A stretch of 64,000 bases of DNA from Trichopria drosophilae (lineage: Eukaryota; Arthropoda; Insecta; Hymenoptera; Diapriidae), in the NCBI GenBank assembly GCA_030407085.1, contig CM059584.1, forward strand, positions 141,474,001 to 141,538,000. The letters are read 5' to 3'. A model generated the notes under the pieces. It searched no databases, was not told where the DNA came from, and saw only the letters and a program-made list of their open reading frames with translations. The position numbers were made by a program, and so were the translations under genes. This document shows positions 11,721-22,842 of the stretch, piece by piece; position 1 is the stretch's first letter, and every line of letters begins with the position of its first letter.

Positions 11721-12290
11721 ACTCATTTGGACCTTAATAAAATTTTATTACTGAAATTTCGAAAATTATTGTATTTCGCAAACGCCAGAGAATATTTACG
11801 ACTTGTTTACACTATTTAGCTTTAGAAAATATATGGAATTTGTTGATAAGGATGGTTAAATAAGAAAATATATATAATTTGCGAAATTATGGACCACGCT
11901 CTCAATTTAGACGTAGAACAAGAATTCATAGTAATTTCCTTACATTTTGCGGTTACATAGTTGTAGGATTTGTATCGTTTGAAAAATAATATTTAATGCC
12001 TTCCGTATTAGATAGGACATAACAGTATAAAGTAAAAAATTACATTATCCCTGCTTTACTTAATATTCAGTAAATTTTATGAGTTCTTTTTTCTGCCTAT
12101 GTGTAGACTATAAATTTATTATTTTGATTTTCTAGTATTTTAATGAATACGTTGTTTGTGAATCCTATCGACTCGTTTTTGACAGAGTGATGACAAGTGC
12201 CACAGTGTCATTATTAAGTATTACCGTTATCAAACATCATCAGAATCCATCAGACATGTACCCTGGTTTACTTCAACGATACGAACACTG
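11721..12290. other. No gene seen
   Basis: AT-rich; nothing was recognised. Confidence 0.5.
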
Positions 12291-12294
12291 AAAC

Positions 12295-12475
12295 CTGAGT
12301 AGAAATTTTGATAAGGCCCTGATCAGGTCCTGCTTAGACTGCCTGCGGATATTTTAGGCCCTTATCAGGCTATACTATCAGGTCCTGATCAAGAACGACA
12401 AAAGAGCAAGTGCCTTGATGATAGATCAGAGCTTGATCAGAGCTTTACAACGGCCTGATGAGGAACTGTAAGGTT
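12295..12475. repeat. Patch of degenerate CTGATCAGG palindromes
   Basis: CCTGATCAGGTCCTG, CCTTATCAGGC, TATCAGGTCCTGATCA, TTGATCAGAGC and GGCCTGATGAGGA occur within 180 bp. Each is a variant of the palindrome CTGATCAG. No clean terminal repeats enclose the patch. It resembles the internal part of a non-autonomous DNA element. Confidence 0.5.
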
Positions 12476-12651
12476 CGTTTAATGAATATTTAAATAAAAT
12501 TAATATCATACAACTGTACAAGTCACTTTCATAAAGTCATTCAAATGATTATATTAATTTTTAAGTTTTATTTATATTTTAATTATATTTTTATATATCA
12601 CACCCTATATTTACATTTTTCAACGCTCCCAAATAAATAAGAAAATCTCTT

Positions 12652-12721
12652 ACCCCGCGCGGGAATCGAACCCGGGTCTCTCGCTTACTACGCTGACATC
12701 TTACCACTACGCTACGCTCAC
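12652..12721 (-). tRNA. tRNA-like sequence, possibly tRNA-Thr-derived pseudogene or SINE head
   Basis: On the minus strand TAGCGTAGTGGTAAG fits a type-2 Pol III A box and GGGTTCGATTCCC fits a B box at normal tRNA spacing. The T arm pairs (CGGG with CCCG around TTCGATT). The best-placed anticodon loop, GTAGTAA, would read AGT (Thr), but only part of the anticodon stem pairs. The 5' flank (GTGAGCG) does not pair with the 3' acceptor half (GCGGGGT), so a working tRNA is unlikely. A tRNA pseudogene or the promoter of a tRNA-derived SINE fits best. Confidence 0.5.
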
Positions 12722-13084
12722 ATTTGCGTTATTTTACAAAAATGGGTTTCTTTTCTTACCTCATTGAGGCCTATGCCTAACAAAACTTAGGTAACGCAAA
12801 CTAACTATTGTCAATAAGATACCTAGCAAAAATAAAATATTCGTGTGTTTTTTGTTTATAAATATGCAAAAATATACTGCGAAATATGCAAAAATACTTT
12901 TGACATCGAAAGGGGTTTTCAAAGGAATTAGTGCTTTAAATATCACAGTGCTTTAATTCAAATAATAATGCGACTAAGGCGCAGAAATTACGGCAAAACG
13001 TTAATTTTAGGTCGTGATTTTACTCCTGTGAACATCATTGATTCAAATGTACACGTTTTAAACTTCTTGGACTGAAGACATTTT
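12722..13084. other. No gene seen
   Basis: AT-rich. It could include the body of a SINE upstream of the tRNA-like head, but no tail or target duplication was identified. Confidence 0.4.
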
Positions 13085-13235
13085 TTATAGAGTGAAAAAT
13101 GAGGCACTCTAGTGAATGAGAGAATTATCACTCACTTAACTAGTGGAAATTCACTCTTAAAAAGTCAGAAGCCATTGTGGCTCAATATTCACTCCCTTCA
13201 AACTAAGTTATCACTCTAAGAAATTTGAAGAAATT
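13085..13235. repeat. Diverged relative of the CACTCT-family MITE at 509-732
   Basis: ATCACTCACTTAACTAGTGGAAATTCACTCTT matches the 510-545 arm in pattern (split here: ATCACTCACTTAACTAG, then TGGAAATTCACTCTT). The right side, ATCACTCTAAGAAATTTGAAG, resembles 727-755. TTCACTC and GAGTGA motifs recur between them. The arms are only weakly complementary, so this copy is decayed. Confidence 0.5.
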
Positions 13236-13860
13236 CATTTCCAAGAAGCATGTTTTTACTAGTGAAGTAAATGTTTTCGTAAAACGAATCCCCTTTCAAT
13301 GCATTAAAATAATAATTCGTTCCTTTGGTAATCAAACATTCAAATTAACGATAATATATATTTCTTGTAAAGATACCTGTCATGCGCTGTATTTTTAAGT
13401 TCTTCCAAAAATAAGCATGCTCAGTAATTTAAAGTGACATACTTGTGTGGTTATGATATAGTATGAATTACAACTTTGATTTACAGAAAAATTGCTTAAA
13501 TATAGAACTCGATGTCACTAAAAAAAGATCCGTTTTAACCCCAACTATAAAAAATAAATCTCATCGTGCTGATGTAATAAAATGAAATACTTGCAACTGT
13601 TTTTATCTCTTATCGTTCTAATTTTTTCGTATCCAAGTCTCATATACATAGACTTTTCTATATCGTACTTTTAGATTACGATTAGTCCAGCGGTATCTTT
13701 GACGTTCGTCGCTTTTTTAGCATCCAAAAAAATCCCCATCATGGTGACCTTTAGTCCCGTATATTACCATCGAAAATTACCATATAAATTCTTAATGGGA
13801 ATTAATGGCTAATTAAACCACTGATTTTGCTCTTTACAGTGATTTTAAGAAAATCCCTCT
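13236..13860. other. No gene seen
   Basis: AT-rich; nothing was recognised. Confidence 0.5.
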
Positions 13861-14060
13861 GAGAGGTCGAAATCAACTGAGTTTTATCGAAGCGCGACGA
13901 CTTTACGTGGAGGATCGTTGGGAATTTTTACTGCACTAAATCTTCGGTCGGTCTGTGAACGTCTACAACTCTCGGATTGAGACGTTGGGAATTTTACGCG
14001 CTCGGATTTCACGATACGGATCTATGGTTACAGATAATTTATGGATGTGTTACCATGTCG
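13860..14060. other. CpG island, candidate conserved noncoding DNA
   Basis: CpG-dense stretch (GAAGCGCGACGAC, TACGCGCTCGG, GGTCGGTCTGTGAACG) with the phrase GTTGGGAATTTT twice, at about 13918 and 13985. No frame of note. A polypyrimidine-AG (TTGCTCTTTACAG) lies just upstream at about 13828-13840 but has no matching exon. Confidence 0.3.
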
Positions 14061-15085
14061 TTTTGCGATTCCTAATGAAGCAAAATTTGGAAATGGACCT
14101 GAACTAAGTTTACCTATGAAATAAAGGCTCCTTACTTGGTGGACATGGATTTTGTAACATTTTTGGGTGGCCTACTGTTTTTTATGTTAAATCAAGAGGA
14201 TAGTAAATACAATATATTCAGTTTATTTTTTTAGTGGTTTCATTATGAAATTGGAGTCATAGTGTAATAAATGTCTGATTTCAGGGATATTCACGGTTGT
14301 AAATTTCAAATCGTTCAGTTGATGTACGAATCTTCAAGGAAATTTGGATTTTAACTCGGAAATTAATGTCATCATTTTAGTTATTGTTATTTGTTTTTAC
14401 GTTTTAATGAAACTTGAATCATATTGTAAATTTTTATAATTTGAAGCAGGTATTTGACGAATTAAAAAATAGTGATTTGTTTTGAAATATTTTCATTTTT
14501 GTGACATTAATTCGTGCGTAACTTGTTACTGAATGTAGAAATGAAAACAAGAAAATAATTTAACTCCACAAATTTCAAGTACTAAACTTTATTTGTATGA
14601 TACAGGGTGAGGGGGGGGGGAACTCTTTTTTATTTATTAGATAATAAAAATTGATTACATGACTATATACAAGTCATTTTAATGACTATTTTCCATGGTA
14701 GATTTTAGGTCTAATTCTCTTTTATTATACTTTATTTTGTTATTACTTTAAAAATAAAACTTTTAAAGTAACTAAAGCTGTTAGAATTCTAAACTAGTAA
14801 AAACTACGAAAATTTTTAAAAACTTTACGATTATGTTTTAGGATTTTCAGATACAATAAAAAAAGCATATTCTGTAATTAAATTTGATTTGGCCTAAAAA
14901 AGAAATATAAATTGTCGTATAAGGTAAATCTGTACCTGCAATAAAAAATATTTAAATATCCAACAAGATGTTTTCCTTGCGCGCATTAAAACAACTGATG
15001 TAAAAAACAGATTTCGATAGATTAAAATCAACAGTAGAACAGAGGAGCATCGACGATAGCCCACAGTAACCAAAGTCCATGAAAA
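14061..15085. other. No gene seen
   Basis: AT-rich apart from a ten-base G run at 14611-14620 that follows ATACAGGGTGA. Confidence 0.5.
14611..14620 (+). repeat. Poly-G run of ten
   Basis: An uninterrupted G10 in AT-rich sequence, directly after ATACAGGGTGA. Homopolymers of this kind are error-prone in assembly. Confidence 0.9.
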
Positions 15086-15700
15086 TTTAGTGTTACGTAA
15101 AGTGTATCGCAATGAAAATGGCCCAGGAAGATATAAAGAACATTTTTCTAATATGTCTATGGACATATTTTACTTTAATACATCCCGACTTGGCTTCATG
15201 GCTTTACGAAGCTATAAATTGGACCACACGAAATGCGGTACGCCGCGAGACCATTCTCTTATAACCCAAGCTCGTCTTTTTCCAGGCGTCTCGAGGACGT
15301 CGAAACGCGAGAAAAACACGCCATAAACGATATTCAGGGGCAAGTTAAGGGCCAACAGGGGGGAAATGCTGGGAAATCTTAAACAAGACGCCGCTGGATC
15401 GTCAGTGTTGGAATGAGAAATATAAAAAAAAGACACAGAGAGAGAAAAAGATAAAGAAAGTGTCGTGTACCATGGGGTGTCCAAAGTTTCGCCGCCTTCT
15501 TTTTACCGCTTTTTCATCGTTCGACACCCATCGTTCGATGTCTTCGCTCAAATTCACACGCCTCGTCGGATATCGGTAATCGCCGGTAGTTTTTGAACGT
15601 TTCCAGGGAAGATTTCGTTATCTCGAAATAAACGCTTCCCCTCTGCTACGAGGCAACAGTTTCACTGCGAACGAGAAACACTTTGGTCGTGAACTTATTT
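15085..15700. other. Large CpG island, candidate conserved noncoding element
   Basis: About 600 bp of GC/CpG-rich sequence (GGTACGCCGCGAGACC, GACGCCGCTGGATCG, ATCGGTAATCGCCGG). Frames of 78 codons (plus, 15090-15326) and 90 codons (minus, 14894-15166 and 15212-15484) overlap on opposite strands, which argues that none is selected. A purine-only stretch at about 15425-15460 (AGAGAGAGAAAAAG) interrupts it. It is likely regulatory DNA or a promoter-proximal island; a small exon is not excluded. Confidence 0.35.
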
Positions 15701-16018
15701 TTTATGGATCTGTCAAATACTGACACGTGTTGCTGTTTGAAAAAAAAATCCAGAATTATTTTTCGGCAATGAATCGAATTTTTTAGTGAATATTAAAGTT
15801 AGAAACCGATGCCTTATGGTGTCTTACATTTTTACGGAAATACAGTATGTTTTTGTCTTCCACAATACACTATTTTGCAAATAACTTACATATACAACTG
15901 ACCGAAGCATTGAACAAACTGTTATACAATTTCTGCATCATATTAAAAAGTGCTGCCCTCTAACTTTACATTAGTCAACGTTTGCAGCCAGTATAATTAG
16001 TGTCATAAACATGACGTT
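15701..16018. other. No gene seen
   Basis: AT-rich; nothing was recognised. Confidence 0.5.
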
Positions 16019-16100
16019 GATAGAAATGTATTAAATTGCTTATGAATAGAATTAATTTTAATACACTGTAACGGATTCAAATGAGCAATAAGAATGGATT
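16019..16100 (+). repeat. Dispersed repeat, copy 2 (partner at 2338)
   Basis: This is the second copy of the family described at 2338-2419, in the same orientation. The shared TAACGGATTCAAAT block is exact. Confidence 0.65.
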
Positions 16101-17676
16101 CAATTTTGTGGATTCAGTTTGCGATGATCATAACTTGGAAACGGAAAAGCAAGACCCAATTTTCTCTAAAAACGAAAAAAAATAGAAATAGTTGATTTTA
16201 GTATCTAAATAGTAGGATCTGCCACAGCTACATTTTTTAGTTGGTATAACTAGTTATATAGTCGGCTTGACTATCTCAGTGATTGGTGATTATTAGAAAC
16301 ACGATGATTGAGTTTTAGTCTCTAATTATATTCGTAGTTTTTACTATTTCATTTTTCAGTGAAGGTTTTATGATACAATAAGAAGTTTTCTGTGTTTTGT
16401 GAGATTACCGATGATCCTTGAACAGTAAGACTTTTGTGTGAAAATTCATAACTGCAAGAAAGTGACGAAACCCGATTACCAAATCTGAAGCCGATTTCAT
16501 AATCACCACACGTTAAGTTCCATAGCGACAAAGTTATTTTTCCGAACCTAAAAATCTGCTTATATTTGATTGATGAGTGACCAAAAGCTACATAGTATAA
16601 CAGTGCGTGATTAACAACAAATCAGTGACAGTTTTCTAGGTGTTTTTTAAGGCCTATAAACAGAAAATTCTGTTTCTCATTCCACAACATTTACTTCAGA
16701 CTCTTTAATTACACGGAATTGTTTTAATGAATTTGGAATAATATTTTACATTTGAAATTATTCGATTTAATCGAGACTCATTACTTGTACAGATTTATAC
16801 AGAATGGCTGCCAAGTGTATCAAATTCTGTTATACTTAATTCGTACAAAACACAAATATACAAGATAATAGAAAAAGAAAATAGAATTTTCATTATATCG
16901 GTATAAAAACACAGCTCATGATGAACAATTTCATTTTTTATTTGTCACTGTAGAATAAGTAACAACCAAGATATTCCAAATTTTAGATCTTTTTAAGTCA
17001 ACAATTTTGACAAATTCTCTACTGAATTATTTTAAAAATCTGAAATAATTTGACATTTATTTCGAAAATCCTCAAGCAAATCGATGCAGGTTGGCGTAGA
17101 GTGCCTCGTATGTGCATGAAACAAGTTCGTGGCTTTATCTTAAAAACGAAATGTTACTCAAAATGTTAATGCATTAAACCGAAGAAAATTTAATATAAAT
17201 GGGTTGTAGTAGAAATAATTCAGTAAATTAGTTCGGTTAGGTTAGGCCACCCCTGATGAAGACGAATGTGGTAGTGTCCAACTACTTAAAAATATGCAGA
17301 AAAGAGGCTTGTTACTATCCGATCTAATTATTGACTTAAAATATAATTTTGTTGTACCTTAAATGACCCGTTACTCAAACGAAAAAATAATGATTCATTA
17401 GAATCAAAATATAAAGATTATACACTACCATGTTAAAATATTTGTTTGAATTAAGAAAATATTCTTTTTTATGGTTAACAATTGTTTCTTTTCCCCATTT
17501 AGAATACGTTCTAACTTCACATAATTGTATCATTAAAAAATTGGCTGACCTTTCTACAAAATTTCAGAAATCATCATCACTGCTTAGAGCAATTTATGTC
17601 TTAACAAGATTCTAATCCACTCACAATTATATACCACACCTACTTGCAAATGCATATAAATACGTATGAATGAACA
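16101..17676. other. No gene seen
   Basis: AT-rich. GGTTAGGTTAGG at 17234-17245 is only two telomere-type units. Confidence 0.5.
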
Positions 17677-18035
17677 GTGAAGGATTCGTTTATAGACCCT
17701 GCAGGGCAGATGGACGACTTGAGGATTTCAGGTTTGCCGTCCTTAGCTCATTCTTCTTTCCGACATCGGGGCCCGAAGGTGCCAAACAAGTCGGCATTCA
17801 CCCTGCAACTACTGGGCCCTTCTTTTCCTCCCTTTGTTAAATCTTTTCGATGCGTTTCCGGACCCAATAACCTCTAGCAAAATTGTGAAGAACGCATTTG
17901 GTACACTACAATTGCAGCGAAATTCGTCAAATATCCAAGAAAATTGCGACGTCTTTGTAACTTTGTATGCTTATGCAAAAATCTATTCCGTTCAAGAACG
18001 ATTTTCAAGCATTACACGATGTGAGCTACCCTAAA
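17677..18035. other. GC-rich island, candidate conserved noncoding DNA or exon
   Basis: GC-rich (CCCTGCAGGGCAG, ATCGGGGCCCG, CTACTGGGCCC) with two overlapping 66-codon plus frames (17677-17877 and 17834-18034). The translations show no recognised domain. No convincing splice acceptor/donor pair brackets it. Confidence 0.3.
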
Positions 18036-18263
18036 TCCAGGTGCGAAGACCCTCAACTCTACTAAGTAATTGCGTCAGTTTTGTTGTATTTCCATTGAAA
18101 AAAAAATAGTAAATTGTGCTTGTATGTAATCGACTTTACACACCAGCATATGTGTCGAACACTATTTTATGCATCTGTTTTCTTTGCCTAAAGTAGAAAA
18201 ATTGAGTGCCTCAAGTTTACTTTACGCAGGAATTTGTCTATTTTACGCATGAGACATAGTTGC

Positions 18264-18591
18264 ATAATAATATATTATACAACAGGTGCGTAACTTCACG
18301 CACTTCACGAGTCGCATACGATATTCTATGCACAGATTTTCTATGCGTGAAATAGGGAAATTCAGTACGAGAAGTGGATGGGATGCGTGAAGTTTACTTA
18401 TAACGAATACCTTATACGGATTTTCTACTTCACGCATGGAAAATCAGTGCATAAACAAGTTTATCCGTGAGTGAAGTGAATGTCGTGAACGCACTGAATT
18501 TTACGACTTCCCGTATTAAAAATCTGTGCATAAATATCGTATGCTCGTACAGTGCGTGAAGTTGTACACTTGTGGCATAATATACTATTAT
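18264..18591. mobile_element. Near-full-length palindromic MITE, 328 bp
   Basis: The left half, starting ATAATAATATATTATAC, is mirrored by the right half, whose reverse complement starts ATAATAGTATATTATGC. Both then carry ACTTCACGCAC, ACGAG, CATACGATAT, ATGCACAGATTTT and AAATTCAGT. The arms extend for well over 100 bp. The internal vocabulary (GCGTGAAGT, TTTACGCA) also occurs just upstream (18136-18260) and at 43112-43250. No frame could encode a transposase. Confidence 0.8.
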
Positions 18592-18839
18592 TTTATTTCT
18601 CAACAAAAATAAGCATTAAATTAAATCTGTTAATGTCTTTTTTTTCGGTATATGCAGTAGTGCAAATTTTTAAATTCACGGAATACAAAAAACATCCTTA
18701 ATTTACGTTTATAAGATGATAATCAACAACTATTATATGTGCAGCGGTCAAAAGTTTTGGTTCATTTCACAATTAAACACTGATAGTTCAACCACTTTGT
18801 GCTTTCACCTGGAAATTGAATTTTTATCAATGACACCTT
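18592..18839. other. No gene seen
   Basis: AT-rich; nothing was recognised. Confidence 0.5.
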
Positions 18840-19092
18840 TCAGAAGGACTTGCAATGCCTAGTAAAGCTTAGCTTGAAGTTTTCGACCAAATTTCGCTGC
18901 ACATTTTTCAGTAGCCTAATTAGACCTCCCAAGTTCCGCCGAAAAGGTTTCATCAATAAACATTCACTTTTCAGGTTAGGTTTTATTATTGTTCGACATC
19001 GAGTTCGAAAAATGCCATTCTCCACACTTTTGAAATTTTTCGGACGCATTTTCGCTCGCCTTCGGCTCGGCCTGCAACCCTCACATCCATAG
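18840..19092. other. Mixed-composition segment with opposed short frames, probable repeat fragment
   Basis: Frames of 80 codons (plus) and 69 codons (minus) overlap on opposite strands. The 3' part, TTTTCGCTCGCCTTCGGCTCGG, has a GC-rich CTCGCCTTCGGCTCG hairpin-like phrase of the kind found in dispersed repeats. The translations are basic and match no recognised family, so no gene is called. Confidence 0.3.
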
Positions 19093-20269
19093 AAAACAAA
19101 TTTTACCCACTTGTATCGAAATATACTATTTTATTTCAGGTGATAGAACAGTGAATCGTTTCAGAAGATATATACAAATGAAGAAATTTCAAAGGCCGAG
19201 ATTATAAATATTTTCAGAAATCTTAGGGGGTATCATCTAATTTCCAGCAACTCTAAAAAATCCAAACTATAAAAACAGATGAAGAAAAAAACATATGAAA
19301 ATGATTACCAATATTAAAATTAAGATCAACTTTATTATTTAGATTAGATTTAAAATGTGAAGGGTTACTTTGCATGGGAACATGAAGCTATTTTCGTAAC
19401 CGAGAGAATCTCGCAAAATGTAAGAAATGCAAAGACTGATTTCAAAATTTGGAATGTACAAAAGTATTTTAAAATACGACAGTGAACGTCATTAAAACAA
19501 GAATAGAAATGTTAGGAGTGACTAAATAATGATAGTAAATTAATCCTTAAAATAGTTGCATATTACAGAACATGTTATAAAGAACCTTTTCGGAAAAGCC
19601 GAAAGCGGAAAAGTCTCACGCGTATGGACACCTCGCATCAAATAACATCAAGTAACATCTGTTACGAGACAATTTAAAAAATACCCACGATTATCCATAC
19701 TCATTTCAGAATTAAACACTCGATTCTATGTTTATACACTACTCGAAACATTTCAAATAAAACGTTAAATTTAAGTGATAATATGTGAAAAAACTCCTAG
19801 ATTGCACTTAAAATTCAACAAACTCGCTTATGGGTTTAAAAAATTATTACAGCCATTTTACAAAATTATTTTCAGTTTAAATTAAATATTAATTTTCTGA
19901 ATTTTAAACAGGAATAATACCTTAATTTTTCATTTTTAGTAAATATTTTCAATCTCAATCGAAGATCCATTGTATTTGTTAAGTATGTGGTTGATCAAAT
20001 TTCTTTTATGAATGTACGTGAAAATGAATTTGATTTGCAATTGGCAATAATAATTAAAAATTATTAATTGAACTTATTTTTAGATGTTAATTAATCGATA
20101 TTTTCAATTTTAGCCAATTTTTTCTGATGACAGAAACTCTTCTGTTCGATAAGGAATAATGCAAATTGTACAAGTAAAATTCACCATTCACATTTTTTTG
20201 TATGGTAGTAAATATGGAAAGTTTGGATTATTTTAGGATTTTCGACAAAAATGAGGAACAATATGGAAT
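19093..20269. other. No gene seen
   Basis: AT-rich. A small hairpin, CTTTTCGGAAAAGCCGAAAG, lies at about 19586. Confidence 0.5.
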
Positions 20270-20335
20270 GATTCAATCCGGAACCTTTCGATTTCTGATC
20301 GAATGCTCTACCAACATAAGAGAAATTGAGAATTC
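20270..20335 (-). tRNA. tRNA-like sequence, pseudogene or SINE head
   Basis: The minus strand reads TGTTGGTAGAGCA, a good A box and D arm. A perfect 5-bp anticodon stem (TTCGA/TCGAA) encloses the 7-base loop TCAGAAA. A degraded T arm follows (AGGTTCC...ATTGAATC). U33 is replaced by C and no acceptor pairing is seen, so this is not a functional tRNA. Non-tRNA sequence (GTCGAAAATCCTAAAAT) continues downstream on the minus strand, which would suit a tRNA-derived SINE body. Confidence 0.5.
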
Positions 20336-21664
20336 TTCTAACAAAATCTGGATTTTCTCTGATTAAGCAGACCAGTTTCTGGCATCAGAAAAAATTTCTT
20401 AGAAAAATTAAAAATATGTATCACAAAACATCGTGATTTACTCGTCAAAGACGTCCATCAAATATTTACTTTTTATTTGTTAATCAGATCATGTTAATAT
20501 GTATATATTAATAAACAACTGTTTGTCTTTTAATTAACCAAACGGGTAATACTCTATCTAAAACCTTCGATCTTAAACATTTTTGACAAATGCAACCTAA
20601 ATGATCCCTTCTCATTTCATTTACATGACTGAAACTGGGGATGACTGAAAGATGAATACTAAATGTCAGACCAGTAGAATGCCTAAATAGATTTATTAAT
20701 AAAGCTGAACATTTGGCTAAGTTTGTTACATGTTTTTATTTGTACGTAATTTGTTCGACTGTATTACCTGATTTTTCTTTTAAATCTTTTTGTAATAAAT
20801 AAAATAATAGATAATAGAAGAATTTAGATTTGGTTTATTATTAAATTCTGACACTATCAAATTTAATGTATTAAAAATAAATACAGTTGTTTCGATCGAT
20901 TTTCTGCTTTAAAGGAATAAAGGAGTGAAAGCATAATGGGATAATGGTTTGATGCATGTAGATAACGAAGTTACCTAAATTGAAAAAAACAATATGATTT
21001 ACTGTAGACTATTTAAGTAATTTTTTGTTAGTGTTGGTAAAAAATTAAAGGTATAAAGAGGCTGATAAAAATTATTCATGGAATTGTAGATTTCTCAACT
21101 TCTGATTGATCAATCGTAAAGATCTGATGTTTATCAAATATCAAAAAGATATATCAAATACCAATATTATTGATTTAAAGTCCAGACAGATAAACTTTAA
21201 AAACGCTTGTGTTTGGAGAAGATGTCAAAATTTAAATCAAGATTCGTATTTTGAAAATAATAAACTACGTCTTTCTGGTATTAAAAATGCCATACCAACA
21301 TGATAGTTGAATTTTATGTATATATTTACCCCACGAAGTTCAATTTTCTGTTAATATTTTGTTTTACGCATTTTGAGAATTTTCAATTTGGGAATTATTT
21401 TCGTATTTTAATTTTTGTATCACGATTTCGAACACCCCTTTACCTTTCTTTCTTATTATTGTTGAAAATAAATAAATTATAAAATCTCGAGATTATGTTC
21501 GTCAACAATAACAAAATAATTCTAAAATGTTGCCACTTTGTTCTATGAAAGTAGCTAAATCTCAAATAATATTTCATTGTCATCTATTGAAATAATAATT
21601 TTCAATACAAAATTGTTGTGTACAATGATACTTTCTGAGCCCAGTAAGGTGTATCATTTCATAA
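20336..21664. other. No gene seen
   Basis: AT-rich. Frames at 21106-21303 and 21300-21482 are low-complexity and unsupported. Confidence 0.5.
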
Positions 21665-21985
21665 TTCGGTAGATTTTGTAGAATTCACTACAGACTCCAT
21701 CTCGATTTCAAATCGAAGAGCAACGCATGGTGCTTTTCACAAAAGGCAGGTTTGTATCCCTGTAAGTATGGAGCAATGCATCCAGGGCAGGTAAACCTTT
21801 GAACGGATTATTCAAGTGGTAAGAGCAGCTGAGGAATGCTTTCGCACCATACAATAAATACAATGAAAATCATAAGGGTTACATGTCGCCATCGCGCAGC
21901 CGGTAGATATAGAGGTACACCCGGAAATAACGCGTATTATTTCCAGTAACACCTGCAGTATTTTCGCTGTTTTACTTATCTACGA
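21665..21985. other. GC-balanced island, candidate conserved noncoding DNA
   Basis: Balanced composition with CpGs (GTCGCCATCGCGCAGCCGG, CACCCGGAAATAACGCG) in AT-rich flanks. There is no open frame. Candidate regulatory DNA. Confidence 0.3.
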
Positions 21986-22810
21986 CATGCCAAGAAGTAG
22001 TTACAATTTTTAGATTCTTTGACGTTAATTAAAATTATTGAACACACGTAAGCACACATATTTTTATCAAAAATATCCGTGGCTTCCATAGCATCTTGAA
22101 ATATGTTGATTCATGAGGGCTGCTATCGAGCATCTAACAAAGACTGGAACTAGTAGTGATGTCTCTGTGTCACATTAATTTTGTATGTAGTGTAAATGGT
22201 ATTTTGGTGTCGATCACCAAAAAAATAGTTTCCTAGTACTCTAATAGTCACCTAGAATAGTTTCCAAAATATAATCGACGTTTTATATTTGTTCATCAAT
22301 ACTGCAGTGGATAACATTTATTGTTGTGATTCAACTAGTTTTACTGTTGTATAAAGATATAAAGTATATTTGGAATGCAATGTAATGAGTGTGAGTCGTT
22401 TCAAGGAGCTCATAATTGGTTTTTGTGTAAATAAGAATAATTTATTTAGAGTTCTATGCAACTTTTTATGGAGGATTTACATAAAATGTGTATTTAAGTA
22501 GAAAAAGGGCCAAAAACATATAATATCGAAGTATTACTTTTTATATTATTCCTGATGCAGTTAATATTTTCGAAAAATCATATGTTACTTCTAATTATTT
22601 TTGTAATTCTTTAATATCGTCAAAAAAACTACATTATTACTTCCTAATAAACCAGATATACTATTTGTGTCAAAATTATTAAATAATGGTGGAAAATTCG
22701 TAGCCGGTGACTCGTGTGAATATATAATTTGTTAATCGATATGGTTTATTCTTCTTTATAATTTTAAAGAAAATAAGAAAAAGAAATAACTTAAACAAAA
22801 CAATCCGTCT
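21986..22810. other. No gene seen
   Basis: AT-rich; nothing was recognised. Confidence 0.5.
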
Positions 22811-22812
22811 CG

Positions 22813-22842
22813 GGATGTCCTCAGAAGCTCCTGAGGACGTCC
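22813..22842. repeat. 12-bp hairpin ending in GGACGTCC
   Basis: GGATGTCCTCAG (22813-22824) and CTGAGGACGTCC (22831-22842) pair with one G:T wobble around the 6-base loop AAGCTC. The outer octamer GGACGTCC is the palindrome that fills the element at 28960-30372, so this may be a solitary relic of that family or coincidence. Confidence 0.7.

Noticed and set aside
17234..17245. GGTTAGGTTAGG as an interstitial telomere of the insect TTAGG type
   Set aside because: Only about two units, well within chance in this sequence; no array.
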